This document shows positions 27,394 to 36,098 of a stretch of 64,000 nt of DNA, one piece after another. Below the pieces are notes generated by a model, which saw only the letters and a program-made list of their open reading frames with translations, ran no database searches and was not told the origin of the DNA. The first letter of the stretch is position 1. Each line of letters opens with the position of its first letter. Source of the DNA: Micromonospora cabrerizensis (GTDB lineage Bacteria > Actinomycetota > Actinomycetes > Mycobacteriales > Micromonosporaceae). The stretch lies in NCBI RefSeq assembly GCF_022230955.1, contig NZ_JAKKFI010000058.1, positions 78,541 through 142,540 of the forward strand, given 5' to 3'. Both the position numbers and the translations under genes were made by a program.

Positions 27394-28458
27394 ATGGTGC
27401 CCGCCCACGGGAGCCGGGCGGCGGAACCGGTCTACCGCCCCATCCTCGCCTGCCGACGAGGCGAGCTGGACGCTCTGAGCCACCTCGACCCCACGGCCGC
27501 CGCCCTGGTCGCCCCGATCCTGGAGGTCGGCGCGATCGACAGGTCCACCATGGACAGTGTCCGCCGGCTGCCGCCCGGGCTCGTGCCGGCCGTCGACGTC
27601 AGCGCGCTGCCGGACACACCCGCGACGGAACTGGGCCGTTGGGACGTACCCCTGGTGCCGGTGATCGGGCTCGCGGAGAGCGACCACCGGCTGGTCGTGC
27701 ACGGCGCGGCGGCGCGGGCGCACGGCCGGGCGCTGGTCCGCCTGCGAGCCGGCCAGGACCGGGCCGGGCCGGACGGGAGCACCACCGCGGTGGAACGGGT
27801 CTGGCGGCACACCGCCCTCGCCCCCGAGGAGTGCGACCTGCTGGTGGACGCCGGGGACGTGTGCTGCCCGGCGGATGTGCGGTCGGCCGAGCCCCGGGTG
27901 CGTCGCCTGCTGGACTGGGCGCGCCGGCACGCCTGGCGGTCCGTGACGGTGGCGGCGGGCGGGATGCCGCCGACGTTGTCCCGGCTGCCGACCGACGAGC
28001 CGATCCGGCTGGACCGCTGGGACTGGCAACTTTGGCAACGACTGGCCGACGCCGGGGTCGGCTACGGCGACTACGGGGTCCACCCGGCCGTGCCCGGCAC
28101 CGGCGACCCCGGCGACCGGCTGCCGACGGTGCGGTACACCGACGACGGCAGCTGGTGGGTCTACCGCTGGGCGCGGCGAGGTGGCCGCAGCGAGGAGCGG
28201 TTCGCCGACCTGTGCCGCACGCTGGTGTCGGCGCCGCACTGGCCGAGCGCCGGCGCGGCCTTCTCCTGGGGCGACCACGAGCTGCTGCGCCGCGCCCGGC
28301 GGGGCGCCGGTGCCGGCTCGGCCGCCAACTGGGCGGCGTGGAGCACCTCCCACCACCTGGCGTACGTACTCGCGACGCTGGTGCGCCCGGACGACGACAC
28401 GCCGCCGAGCTGGCGCCCCCGGCCGGGTCCGTCACAGCGGGGGCGAGCGCCTCGGTGA
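27394..28458 (+). CDS. Beta-family protein (T4 beta protein-like)
   Basis: This 354-residue protein opens with PVYRPILACRRGELDALSHL and VAPILEVGAIDRST, the pattern of the beta-protein family (PF14350), whose founder is a T4-type phage protein. The family's biochemical role is unknown, and members occur in phage and accessory loci. The C-terminal part contains the SWWVYRWARRGGRSEERFAD and SWGDHELLRRARRG segments. It is cytoplasmic with no signal peptide. A TAGATT box 5 nt before the ATG suggests a leaderless transcript. Its neighbours do not suggest a defence island. The assignment is from N-terminal pattern recognition. Confidence 0.7.
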   Translation: MVPAHGSRAAEPVYRPILACRRGELDALSHLDPTAAALVAPILEVGAIDRSTMDSVRRLPPGLVPAVDVSALPDTPATELGRWDVPLVPVIGLAESDHRLVVHGAAARAHGRALVRLRAGQDRAGPDGSTTAVERVWRHTALAPEECDLLVDAGDVCCPADVRSAEPRVRRLLDWARRHAWRSVTVAAGGMPPTLSRLPTDEPIRLDRWDWQLWQRLADAGVGYGDYGVHPAVPGTGDPGDRLPTVRYTDDGSWWVYRWARRGGRSEERFADLCRTLVSAPHWPSAGAAFSWGDHELLRRARRGAGAGSAANWAAWSTSHHLAYVLATLVRPDDDTPPSWRPRPGPSQRGRAPR

Positions 28459-28466
28459 AACCGCTG

Positions 28467-28748
28467 CTACTGCTTCTCGGTGAAGCCGAACTGGATGATG
28501 CCCTCGTCGTCGACGGTGGCGTCCACCGACGCGTCGCCGAGCAGCTCGGCGGCATCCTCGTCCAGGAAGATCCGGGCACCCTGGTTGTCGACCACCCGAT
28601 CGCCCTGCGCCGGCTCGGGCACCAGCTCCACGGTGAGCGAGCCCGCCTCGGTGTCGGCGGCGATACGGACCCCGCCGTCCTGGGCGACGTCCTGCTGGTT
28701 GGCGAGGTCACGGATGACGAGCACAGCGTTGTCGGTCATGGTGAGCAT
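28467..28748 (-). CDS. HesB/IscA-like protein lacking all cluster cysteines
   Basis: This 93-residue protein (MLTMTDNAVLVIRDLANQQD onward) has the beta-rich HesB/IscA fold pattern, with RIAADTEAGSLTVELVPEP and GARIFLDEDAAELLGDASVD matching the family core. Canonical IscA binds iron or Fe-S with three Cys, the last two in a CxC near the C-terminus. Here no cysteine exists and the C-terminus ends GIIQFGFTEKQ. It belongs to the Cys-less actinobacterial branch, sometimes annotated adhesin; its role is unknown. GAGGAG lies before the ATG. It is convergent with the beta-family gene, with an 8-nt gap. Confidence 0.8.
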   Translation of the reverse strand: MLTMTDNAVLVIRDLANQQDVAQDGGVRIAADTEAGSLTVELVPEPAQGDRVVDNQGARIFLDEDAAELLGDASVDATVDDEGIIQFGFTEKQ

Positions 28749-28943
28749 GGGCGGAACTCCTCGTGGATTCTCGGCTCGCGGTCGGATTCACGGGCAGACC
28801 GGACAGTCGGCCCGCGGACGAGCGCACGTGGGAGGCGACAGGAGGGGCGAACGGTCATCGCCGTCGCATCGGGATCGGGGCAGCTGACGGCCCCGTCACC
28901 TCCACCGTGCCCGCTGCCCGACGATCCGTCAAATAGAGCCAGG

Positions 28944-30017
28944 TCAGTCGAGTGCGGGGGCCGGGGCGAGCCAGGCGCGAATCTCGTTGACCGCCGCGCG
29001 GCCGGCCCGGTTGGCGCCGATGGTGCTGGCCGAGGGGCCGTACCCGACCAGGTGAACCCGCTCGTCGGCGACCACCCGGGTGCCGTCCATCGTGATACCG
29101 CCGCCCGGCGCGCGCAGGCCCAGCGGGGCGAGATGGTCGATGGCGGCGCGGAAGCCGGTGCACCAGAGGATCACGTCCGCCGGCACGTTCCGCCCGTCCG
29201 CCCAGGCCACCCCGTCGGGTGTGATCCGGTCGAACACGGGTAGCCGGTCGAGGACACCCCGCTCCCGCAGCCGGCGTACCTCGGGGGTGACCGGCAGCCC
29301 GGTCACGCCCACCACGCTGCCCGGTGGGCGGCCCGCCCGGACCGCCTCGTCCACCCGGGCGACCGCGGCACGGCCCAGCTCCGCGCCGAACTCCTCGTCC
29401 CGGAACTCCGGCGGTCGGCGGGTCACCCAGGTGGTGGCCGCCGCGACCGTGGAGACCTCACCGAGCAGTTGCACGGCCGAGGTGCCGCCCCCGACGACCA
29501 CCACCCGCAGGCCGGTGAACTCGGCCGGGCCCCGGTAGTCGGCCGTGTGCAACTGCCGGCCCCGAAACGACGACCGGCCGGGGTAGTGCGGCCAGAACGG
29601 CCGGGTCCAGGTGCCGGTCGCGTTGATCAGGGCCCGGGCGACCCACCGGTCCTGGTCGGTCTCCACGTCCAGCCGCCCGTCCGGGCGGGAGCGCACGGCA
29701 CGGACCCGCACCGGCCGCCGCACCGGCAGCTCGAAGGCCCTCTCGTACGCGGCGAAGTAGGCGCTCACCTGCTCGGCCGCCGGGCGCTTGGGCTCGGCGG
29801 GCGGGAGCGGCAGCCCAGGCAGGTCGTGGAAGCCGTGCACCCGGTCGAAGACCAGTGTCGGCCAGCGGTGCTGCCAGGCTCCGCCCGGCCCGTCGTCGCC
29901 GTCGAGGATGACGAAGCCGCTGCCGGGCGGGAAGCCGGTGCGGCGCAGGTGGTAGCCGGCGCTCAGGCCGGCCTGGCCGGCGCCGATCACCACGACGTCC
30001 GCGGAGTGGGTGTCCAC
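28944..30017 (-). CDS. Flavin-containing monooxygenase-like oxidoreductase
   Basis: This protein of about 357 residues has two dinucleotide folds: DVVVIGAGQAGLSAGYHLRR for FAD and LRVVVVGGGTSAVQLLGEVS for NADPH. A LINATGTWTRPFWPHYPG segment typical of the family lies between them. The C-terminal ADVILWCTGFRAAIDHLAPL is the usual ATG/CTG motif. Members oxygenate soft nucleophiles or act as Baeyer-Villiger enzymes; the substrate is unknown. The start is uncertain: GTG 30017 fits the FAD fold best, GTG 30077 is possible, and the open frame to 30167 would overlap the divergent aquaporin gene. Confidence 0.85.
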   Translation of the reverse strand: MDTHSADVVVIGAGQAGLSAGYHLRRTGFPPGSGFVILDGDDGPGGAWQHRWPTLVFDRVHGFHDLPGLPLPPAEPKRPAAEQVSAYFAAYERAFELPVRRPVRVRAVRSRPDGRLDVETDQDRWVARALINATGTWTRPFWPHYPGRSSFRGRQLHTADYRGPAEFTGLRVVVVGGGTSAVQLLGEVSTVAAATTWVTRRPPEFRDEEFGAELGRAAVARVDEAVRAGRPPGSVVGVTGLPVTPEVRRLRERGVLDRLPVFDRITPDGVAWADGRNVPADVILWCTGFRAAIDHLAPLGLRAPGGGITMDGTRVVADERVHLVGYGPSASTIGANRAGRAAVNEIRAWLAPAPALD

Positions 30018-30114
30018 GCCGTCTACAACGCCGCGTTCGTCACCGCTGTGCCCGTTCCCGGCGGTCGCGCCGATCACAGACCGCCATTTCGGCGACGACC
30101 ACCTGACCTGCACA

Positions 30115-30120
30115 TACGCT
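30115..30120 (+). promoter_or_regulatory. -10 box TACGCT for leaderless aquaporin gene
   Basis: TACGCT, then 6 nt, then the ATG at 30127. Confidence 0.6.
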
Positions 30121-30126
30121 GAGTGA

Positions 30127-30843
30127 ATGAGCGACTTCCGTCGGTACGCGGCCGAGTTTCTCGGCACCCTGCTGCTGGTCTTCTTCGGAGTGGGCAGCGC
30201 GGTGGCCGCGCGGGTTCAGGGCGGCGTGGTGGTGGTCGCATTGGCCTTCGGGTTCGTGATGCTCGCCCTCGTCTACACGATCGGCCCACTCTCCGGCAGT
30301 CACGTCAACCCGGCGGTGACGCTCGGCGTGCTGCTGTCCGGCAAGATCTCGCTGCTCGGTGCGGTCGCGTACTGGATCGCCCAGTTCGTCGGCGCGACCG
30401 TGGCCGCCTTCCTGCTCTGGGGCCTGACGCGCTGGGGCGACGTCGCGGACCAGACCGGGGCACTGGGCACGAACGGGTACGGCGCGCACATCAACCGGGG
30501 CGGCGCGGCGGTGCTGGAGATCGTGCTGACCTTCCTCTTCGTTCTGGTCGTCCTGGTGGTGACCAGCCGCAGCGAGAATCCGGGGACCGCCGGTGTGGCC
30601 ATCGGCCTGGCCCTCGCCGCCACCCAGCTGGTGGGCGTGACGCTCACCGGGGCCGCGGTCAACCCGGCCCGAGCGTTCGGCCCGGCGGTCTTCGAGGGCG
30701 GCGTGGCCCTGCGGCAGCTCTGGGTGTTCATCGTCTTCCCGCTGATCGGCGGGGCGCTCGCCGCACTGGTCGCTCCACTGGTGATGGGGGCGCAGCGGCA
30801 CTACTGGGGTGGGCACGAGAAGTCGGTCGGCCGGCCGACATAG
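30127..30843 (+). CDS. MIP-family aquaporin (AqpZ-like)
   Basis: This 238-residue protein has six membrane helices and the two half-helix NPA loops: SGSHVNPAVTLGVLLSG and GAAVNPARAFGPAVFEGG. The Arg after the second NPA belongs to the selectivity filter. The sequence looks like the water-selective AqpZ group more than GlpF, because no glp gene or glycerol-type filter is apparent. A TACGCT box 6 nt upstream indicates leaderless transcription. It is followed after 66 nt by the D,D-carboxypeptidase gene. Confidence 0.93.
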   Translation: MSDFRRYAAEFLGTLLLVFFGVGSAVAARVQGGVVVVALAFGFVMLALVYTIGPLSGSHVNPAVTLGVLLSGKISLLGAVAYWIAQFVGATVAAFLLWGLTRWGDVADQTGALGTNGYGAHINRGGAAVLEIVLTFLFVLVVLVVTSRSENPGTAGVAIGLALAATQLVGVTLTGAAVNPARAFGPAVFEGGVALRQLWVFIVFPLIGGALAALVAPLVMGAQRHYWGGHEKSVGRPT

Positions 30844-30909
30844 CTAACGCGGCAGTAACTTTCGCGCGGCACTCTTCTCCGGCGAATACCTTCGTGGCAG
30901 CATCAGCGC

Positions 30910-32493
30910 ATGTATCGCCGTCACTTTCCCCGCGCCCTCGCGCTGCTCACGCTGGTCGCCACCGTGGCCACCGTCGGCGCGCCCGGTGCCACGGCTGAGT
31001 CGCCCACCCCCGCGACGACCCGACTGCACGCCACCATCGACACGATCCTGGCCGACACCCGGCTCGCCGGCGCCCAGGCGTCGGTGGTCGTGGTCGACAC
31101 CAGCACGGGACAGACGCTCTACGACCGCAACGGTGACCGCCGGCTCGTTCCGGCCTCCAACACCAAGCTGATGACCTCGACGGCGGCCCTGGAGCTGCTC
31201 GGCCCCGGGCACCGCTTCACCACCGACGTCCGCACCAGCGGCAAGCGCCGCGCCGGTCTGCTCTCCGGCAACCTCTACCTGCGCGGGGGCGGCGACCCGA
31301 CCATGCTCGCCGCCGACTACGACGCGCTCGCCGCGCAGGTCGCCGCCGACGGCGTACGGGTGGTCACCGGCAACCTGGTCGCCGACGACACCCGCTACGA
31401 CCGCACCCGGCTCGGCCCCGACTGGACCTGGGACGACGAGCCCTACTACTACGCCGCCCAGGTTTCCGCGCTGACCGTGGCACCGGACACCGACTACGAC
31501 GCCGGCACCGTGATCGTGCACGCCGCCCCGGCCGGCCGGGCCGGTGCCCCGCCGGTGGTCAGCACCACTCCGGCCACCGGGTACGTCCGCGTCGACAACC
31601 GCGCCGAGACGGTCGCCGAGGGCGAGACCTCGATCTCGATCGAACGCGAGCACGGCGGCAACACCGTCGTGGTGACCGGCCAGATCGCCGTCGGCGACGA
31701 GCCCGCCAGCGACTGGGTGACCGTCTGGGAGCCCGCCGGCTACGCGGCCGACGTGTTCCGGTCGGCGTTGCACCGGCACGGCGTCCGGGTGCTCGGCCGG
31801 ACCGTGCTCGGCCAGCCCACGCCGGAGACGGCCCACCCGGTGGCCCGGCACGACTCGATGAACCTGGGCGAGCTGATGACGCCGTTCCTCAAGCTCTCCA
31901 ACAACGGGCATGCCGAGGTGCTGACCAAGGAGATCGGCCGGGTGCTGACCGGAGCGGGCACCTGGGCGGCCGGGCTGACCGCGATCAGCGAGTACGTCGC
32001 CGACACCGGAATGGACACCGGGCGGCTGCGCCAGCGCGACGGCTCGGGGCTGTCCCGGCGCAATCTGGTGCCGGCCGCGGAGTTCGTCGACCTGCTCAGC
32101 GCCGTCCGCGCCGAACCGTGGTTCGAGGGCTGGTACGCGGCCCTGCCGATCGCCGGGCAACCCGAGCGGTTCGTCGGCGGCACCCTGCGCAGCCGGATGG
32201 CCGGCACTGCGGCGGCGGGCAACGTGCACGCCAAGACCGGGAGCCTGACCGGTGTCTCCGGACTCTCCGGCTACGTGACCAGCGCCGACGGCCGCCTGTT
32301 GGCGTTCTCGATCCTGCTGAACAACTACCTGACGGCGTCGGTCAAGTCGATGGAGGACCAGATCGCCGTGGCCCTGGCCGGGTTCCGTGAGGACGGGGCG
32401 ACCGCGGCGCGGACGGCACCGCCAATGGTGCCGGAGACGCCCCGGACCCCGGAGGGCGTCGAGTGCTCCTGGGTCAAGCCGATCACCTGCTGA
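30910..32493 (+). CDS. dacB: D-alanyl-D-alanine carboxypeptidase/endopeptidase (S13, DacB/PBP4 family)
   Basis: This 527-residue secreted enzyme has a signal peptide (residues 1 to about 29, ending GATA-E). The penicillin-binding active site is complete: S83-N-T-K86 (VPASNTKLMTS), SNN in FLKLSNNGHAEVL, and KTG in VHAKTGSLTG. The inserted domain between the first two motifs is typical of PBP4-class peptidase S13. It trims peptide stems or cross-links of peptidoglycan outside the membrane. The length is normal. A TACCTT box at 30887-30892 suggests a very short leader. A strong hairpin follows the stop. Confidence 0.94.
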   Translation: MYRRHFPRALALLTLVATVATVGAPGATAESPTPATTRLHATIDTILADTRLAGAQASVVVVDTSTGQTLYDRNGDRRLVPASNTKLMTSTAALELLGPGHRFTTDVRTSGKRRAGLLSGNLYLRGGGDPTMLAADYDALAAQVAADGVRVVTGNLVADDTRYDRTRLGPDWTWDDEPYYYAAQVSALTVAPDTDYDAGTVIVHAAPAGRAGAPPVVSTTPATGYVRVDNRAETVAEGETSISIEREHGGNTVVVTGQIAVGDEPASDWVTVWEPAGYAADVFRSALHRHGVRVLGRTVLGQPTPETAHPVARHDSMNLGELMTPFLKLSNNGHAEVLTKEIGRVLTGAGTWAAGLTAISEYVADTGMDTGRLRQRDGSGLSRRNLVPAAEFVDLLSAVRAEPWFEGWYAALPIAGQPERFVGGTLRSRMAGTAAAGNVHAKTGSLTGVSGLSGYVTSADGRLLAFSILLNNYLTASVKSMEDQIAVALAGFREDGATAARTAPPMVPETPRTPEGVECSWVKPITC

Positions 32494-32497
32494 GCGG

Positions 32498-32529
32498 CGG
32501 CCGGGAGGCACTGCTGTGCCTCCCGGCCG
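32498..32529. terminator. Bidirectional terminator, perfect 13-bp stem
   Basis: CGGCCGGGAGGCA (32498-32510) and TGCCTCCCGGCCG (32517-32529) flank CTGCTG, between convergent genes. Confidence 0.9.
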
Positions 32530-32538
32530 GGCGCGCGC

Positions 32539-32868
32539 TCAGGCCGGACGGTCCGGTGGGGGGATCACCGCCGTCGGGTCGCCACGCTCGATGAGCGCGG
32601 CGATCTCGGCGGCCCGCAGCCCGCGCAGGGCCAGCACCCGGGTGCCCCAGCGGTGCAGGCGACACGGGTGCGGGCTGGCATCGTTGCGGCAGACCACTCC
32701 CCCGGACCATCGCCGGGGGGCGTGGACCACCACCGCCCGCACCGCGAACTGGGTGTCCTCACCCGTCACGTACGGCGGCAGGGGAATGTCGCGGAGCACC
32801 TCCCCGGACGCTTCACCGGCACCGGACGAAGTGGCGCCACGGACGCGGTGGGCGGCACTACTGGTCAT
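32539..32868 (-). CDS. Small unknown protein, CRND/PCRLHRWG family, copy 1
   Basis: This 109-residue protein has a disordered N-terminus and a conserved block of about 60 residues: FAVRAVVVHAPRRWSGG, then CRNDASPHPCRLHRWGTRVL, then GLRAAEIAALIERGDP. A second protein at 39571-40059 carries the same block, so this is a local paralogous family. Two cysteines (C-x7-C) with adjacent His and Trp suggest a metal or disulfide site. No known domain is recognised. The ATG at 32868 has GGAGG 7 nt upstream. It lies downstream of the membrane protein at 32982-33983 on the same strand. Confidence 0.7.
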   Translation of the reverse strand: MTSSAAHRVRGATSSGAGEASGEVLRDIPLPPYVTGEDTQFAVRAVVVHAPRRWSGGVVCRNDASPHPCRLHRWGTRVLALRGLRAAEIAALIERGDPTAVIPPPDRPA

Positions 32869-32981
32869 CTCCGCTGCCTCCACACTGGATGGTCGGGTGG
32901 GATCAGCAGAAAGTTACGGCCATCTCGACCGTCCGCGACGGACAAACTGTCCCGCTGTGCGAGCGCACAGCGAGCGGCCGG

Positions 32982-33983
32982 TCAGCGCACCGCCACGGCC
33001 TGGAGGCCGACGTTGCCGCAGTGCGGGGTGAAGACCTTCTCGGCGGTCCAGGTCAGCAGCAGTTTGGCGCCCTTCGGCAGCGTGAACCGGATGGTGAACT
33101 GAGCGCTGTTACTGGTGTACGGGTCCTCCAGCACCGAGGTCCGAGCCGGCCCACCGGTGGACAGCCGCGCTTCGAGGCGCCCCCGGGCCATCCACGTGCC
33201 GGCGTAGAGCTGGACCGTGCGCGCCTCACCGCTGCCGGCGACAGCGAGGCGGAAACCGTTGCCGGCGCCGCAGGTGTAGACGCCGTCGGCACTGTCGCTC
33301 GCCGACCGCTGGGACGAGCCGTCGGACCAGCGGACGTGCTCCTGGTTTCCGTCCCAACCGACCCGTCTGCCGGCACCGCCCTCGTCGGTGATCTCCCCGG
33401 AGCCTGCGCGCTTGCGGACGGTCGAGGTGCCGCCGCGCTGCCCCCAGTGCATCCAGTCCCGGGCGCCAACGGCGGTGAGGTCGACCTCGGCGGGCATCTC
33501 CCCCTGGCTGACCGACAGCGCCGACGCCTCGGGCGATGACGGCGGTGGGGCCGGTGCGCTGGCCGACGGTGTCGGGTCGGGCGAGGGTGGGCGCTGACGC
33601 GGACGCAGGCCTGGCATCGCCGGGCCCGCCTCCCCGGTGCGCCCGTCGGTGGCGGGAAGACCGGGAGAACGGGCAGCGCCCGCGGTCACGTCGCCGGAGC
33701 GGCCCCCCTGGCCGTCGCCGGGCTCCGGGCCCGACCGGCTGCCGAGGTAGGCGACCAGCACCACCAGGCAGGCGAGTACGGCGGCACCCTCCACCGCCCA
33801 CCGTCGCCGCTGCCGGGCACGGGCGAACCGGCGCAGCACGGCACGGGTCTGCCCGAAGGTGGCGGCACTCGAGCGGTGTCTCGCCGGCGCGTCCCCGGCA
33901 CCCGAATCCGCCCGCGTGCCGTCGTCGTCCGCCACCGACCCCTCCAACTCCACCACCCGGCCGCCGTTGACCGCACCGTCCAC
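32982..33983 (-). CDS. Single-pass membrane-anchored protein of unknown function
   Basis: This protein of about 333 residues has a short cytoplasmic basic segment (RRFARARQRRRWAVEG), one membrane helix (AAVLACLVVLVAYLG, near residues 67-81), a long Pro/Ser-rich extracytoplasmic stalk, and a beta-rich C-terminal domain of about 165 residues. That domain contains GARDWMHWGQRGGTSTVRKR and two cysteines (VYTCGAGNGF, TPHCGNVG). The domain resembles a lectin or carbohydrate-recognition sheet but I cannot name a family. The GTG start has no clear ribosome site. Confidence 0.7.
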   Translation of the reverse strand: MDGAVNGGRVVELEGSVADDDGTRADSGAGDAPARHRSSAATFGQTRAVLRRFARARQRRRWAVEGAAVLACLVVLVAYLGSRSGPEPGDGQGGRSGDVTAGAARSPGLPATDGRTGEAGPAMPGLRPRQRPPSPDPTPSASAPAPPPSSPEASALSVSQGEMPAEVDLTAVGARDWMHWGQRGGTSTVRKRAGSGEITDEGGAGRRVGWDGNQEHVRWSDGSSQRSASDSADGVYTCGAGNGFRLAVAGSGEARTVQLYAGTWMARGRLEARLSTGGPARTSVLEDPYTSNSAQFTIRFTLPKGAKLLLTWTAEKVFTPHCGNVGLQAVAVR

Positions 33984-34125
33984 TGTGGGCCGTTTCGCGT
34001 TCGTACCGGCGTGGACGACACGCTAGATCCGGACTGCCGGACGTGTCCAGCCCACAACCGGACGCCGCCGGACAACCCGGCCCGCGCGAACCGGCACTTC
34101 GGCAGGCCAGGAGCCCCGCTCGGCG

Positions 34126-34719
34126 TCAGCCGATCCGGAAGCCGAGCAGTTGCGCGATGACCACGGCCTGCCCGACGTCGATGACGGCCCCGGCACGCTC
34201 GACGGCCGTCGGGTCGAGCGCGGTGAGATCGCTGCCGCGAAGGTCGGCGCCGCCGAGTCGGACGTTGAGCAACTGGGCGCCGGACAGATCGACGCCGGTG
34301 ATGGCGGCTCCGGTCAGGTTGGCCCGGGTCAGGTCCACCTCGCGCATACGTACCCCGGTCAGCCGGACGCCCCGCAGGTCGGCACCGGGCAGCGCGACGA
34401 ACGACCAGTCACCGCCGTCGACGGTCAACGGGCGCAGGTCGCACTCGAAGAAGGTGCTGCCGACCAGCTTGCAGCCGGTGAACTCGGCCTCGAAGAAGTT
34501 GCACCGCCGGAACGCGCAACGGGTGAAGGCCGAGTCGACGTGCCGGGACGCGTTGAACCGCACGTTGCCGAACGTGCACCCGGTGAAGACCGCTCCACGG
34601 CTCACCGCCTCGGTCAGGTCCACGTCGAAGAACTCACAACCCACGAAGTGCCGGTCGGTCAGCTCCTCGCCGTACCAGTCCTCGTTGCGGTAGGTCACGT
34701 CCTCGGTCAGCTCCGGCAT
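34126..34719 (-). CDS. Pentapeptide-repeat protein
   Basis: This 197-residue protein is built of A(D/N)LXX-type pentapeptides, for example GADLRGVRLTGVRMREVDLT, RANLTGAAITGVDLSGAQLL and VRLGGADLRGSDLTALD. The repeats form a right-handed quadrilateral beta-helix. Some family members mimic DNA and protect gyrase, but most have no known role and nothing here points to quinolone resistance. A TAGCCT box 6 nt before the ATG indicates leaderless expression. It is divergent from the serine hydrolase gene. Confidence 0.93.
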   Translation of the reverse strand: MPELTEDVTYRNEDWYGEELTDRHFVGCEFFDVDLTEAVSRGAVFTGCTFGNVRFNASRHVDSAFTRCAFRRCNFFEAEFTGCKLVGSTFFECDLRPLTVDGGDWSFVALPGADLRGVRLTGVRMREVDLTRANLTGAAITGVDLSGAQLLNVRLGGADLRGSDLTALDPTAVERAGAVIDVGQAVVIAQLLGFRIG

Positions 34720-34725
34720 CCGGCC

Positions 34726-34731
34726 AGGCTA
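34726..34731 (-). promoter_or_regulatory. -10 box TAGCCT for leaderless pentapeptide gene
   Basis: TAGCCT on the minus strand, then 6 nt, then the ATG at 34719. Confidence 0.6.
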
Positions 34732-34803
34732 GTGGTCGGCAACGACAGCCGGCGGCCGGCGCGGCCGGCGCTGGCCCCCTTCCGGTACGGGCGAACCGGC
34801 GAG

Positions 34804-34809
34804 TAGGTT
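34804..34809 (+). promoter_or_regulatory. -10 box TAGGTT for leaderless serine hydrolase gene
   Basis: TAGGTT, then 7 nt, then the GTG at 34817. Confidence 0.6.
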
Positions 34810-34816
34810 CGGCGGC

Positions 34817-36049
34817 GTGAGTGTGGGGCGGAGCAAGGACCCGGATCAGATCGGTTTCGACCCGGCGCGGCTGGCGCGGATCGACGAGCACTTCGGCCGG
34901 TACGTCGACGACGGCCGGCTGGCCGGCTGGCAGGTGGTGGTCACCCGTCGCGGCGAGGTGGCGCACTCCTCGACGTACGGGCTGCGGGACCGGGAGTCGG
35001 GCGCCCCGGTCGAGGCCGACACGCTCTGGCGGATCTATTCGATGAGCAAGCCGGTCACCTCGGTCGCGGCGATGATGCTGTGGGAGGAGGGCCGGTTCGA
35101 GCTGACCGACGAGATCAGCCGCTGGCTGCCGGAGTTCGCCGACCTGCGGGTCTACTCCAAGGGGTCGGTGCAGAAGCCCTTCACCGTGCCGGCGACCGAG
35201 CCGATCCGGGTCTGGCACCTGCTCACCCACACGGCCGGCCTGACGTACGGCTTCATGCAGACCTCGGTGGTCGACGGGCTCTACCGGGCCGCCGGTTACG
35301 ACCTGTACCCGCCGGCGGACGTCGACCTGGCCACCGCCTGCGCGGCCTACGGCAAGCTGCCGCTGCTGTTCCAACCCGGTACGGCCTGGGGCTACTCGGT
35401 CGCCACCGACGTGCTCGGCCGGCTCGTCGAGGTGATCTCGGGGCAGAGCCTCGACGCGTTCTTCGCCGACCGGATCTTCGGCCCGCTGGGCATGACCGAC
35501 ACCCGCTGGTGGGTGGAGGGCGACGAGGCCGACCGCCTGGCCGCGCTCTACGTCCCGGACCCGCGCAGCGGCCGGGCCGCCCGCTACGACACCCTCGGCT
35601 CGCTCGCGTTCAGCAAGCCGGCCCTGCTGTCCGGCGGCGGCGGCCTGATCTCCAGCGCCGCCGACTACCACCGCTTCACCCAGATGCTGCTACGCGGCGG
35701 CGAGCTGGACGGGGCCCGGCTGCTCGGGCCGCGCACGGTGCGGTTCATGACCCGCAACCACCTGCCCGGCGGGCAGGACCTGGGCACCCTGTCCACCGGC
35801 GGCTTCGCGGAGTCGACCCTGGACGGGATCGGCTTCGGCCTGGGCTTCGCGGTCACCGACGACCCGATCCCCAGCCGGGTGCCGAGCAGCGTCGGCGAGT
35901 ACTACTGGGGCGGGGTGGCCAGCACCGCGTTCTGGGTGGACCCGACCGAGGAGATCACCGCGATGCTGTTCACCCAGCTGATGCCGTCGAGCACCTACCC
36001 GCTGCGCTCCCAGTTGCGCCAACTCGTCTACGCGGCGCTGCTCGACTGA
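34817..36049 (+). CDS. Beta-lactamase-related serine hydrolase (class C fold)
   Basis: This 410-residue protein has the S-x-x-K nucleophile motif S75-M-S-K78 (RIYSMSKPVTSVAAMML), a tyrosine motif region WGYSVATDVLGRLVEV, and a C-terminal FGLGFAV...YYWGGVASTAFWVD block like the HxG/KTG area. Such proteins act as esterases, D-amino peptidases or lipolytic enzymes. No signal peptide is present, so a cytoplasmic role is likely and beta-lactam resistance unlikely. A TAGGTT box 7 nt before the GTG suggests leaderless transcription. Confidence 0.9.
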   Translation: MSVGRSKDPDQIGFDPARLARIDEHFGRYVDDGRLAGWQVVVTRRGEVAHSSTYGLRDRESGAPVEADTLWRIYSMSKPVTSVAAMMLWEEGRFELTDEISRWLPEFADLRVYSKGSVQKPFTVPATEPIRVWHLLTHTAGLTYGFMQTSVVDGLYRAAGYDLYPPADVDLATACAAYGKLPLLFQPGTAWGYSVATDVLGRLVEVISGQSLDAFFADRIFGPLGMTDTRWWVEGDEADRLAALYVPDPRSGRAARYDTLGSLAFSKPALLSGGGGLISSAADYHRFTQMLLRGGELDGARLLGPRTVRFMTRNHLPGGQDLGTLSTGGFAESTLDGIGFGLGFAVTDDPIPSRVPSSVGEYYWGGVASTAFWVDPTEEITAMLFTQLMPSSTYPLRSQLRQLVYAALLD

Positions 36050-36058
36050 GGCGGTGTA

Positions 36059-36088
36059 GGGGCCCGTCGACCAAAGTTGACGGGCCCC
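36059..36088. terminator. Bidirectional terminator hairpin
   Basis: Arms 36059-36071 and 36076-36088 pair over 13 bp with one G-U pair, around CAAA, between convergent genes. Confidence 0.88.
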
Positions 36089-36098
36089 GCCGCTCAGG

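Noticed and set aside
25425..29243. 1272-codon plus-strand frame
   Set aside because: It is antisense or out of frame to GH15, cupin, sulfotransferase, beta-family and FMO genes that have clear domains.
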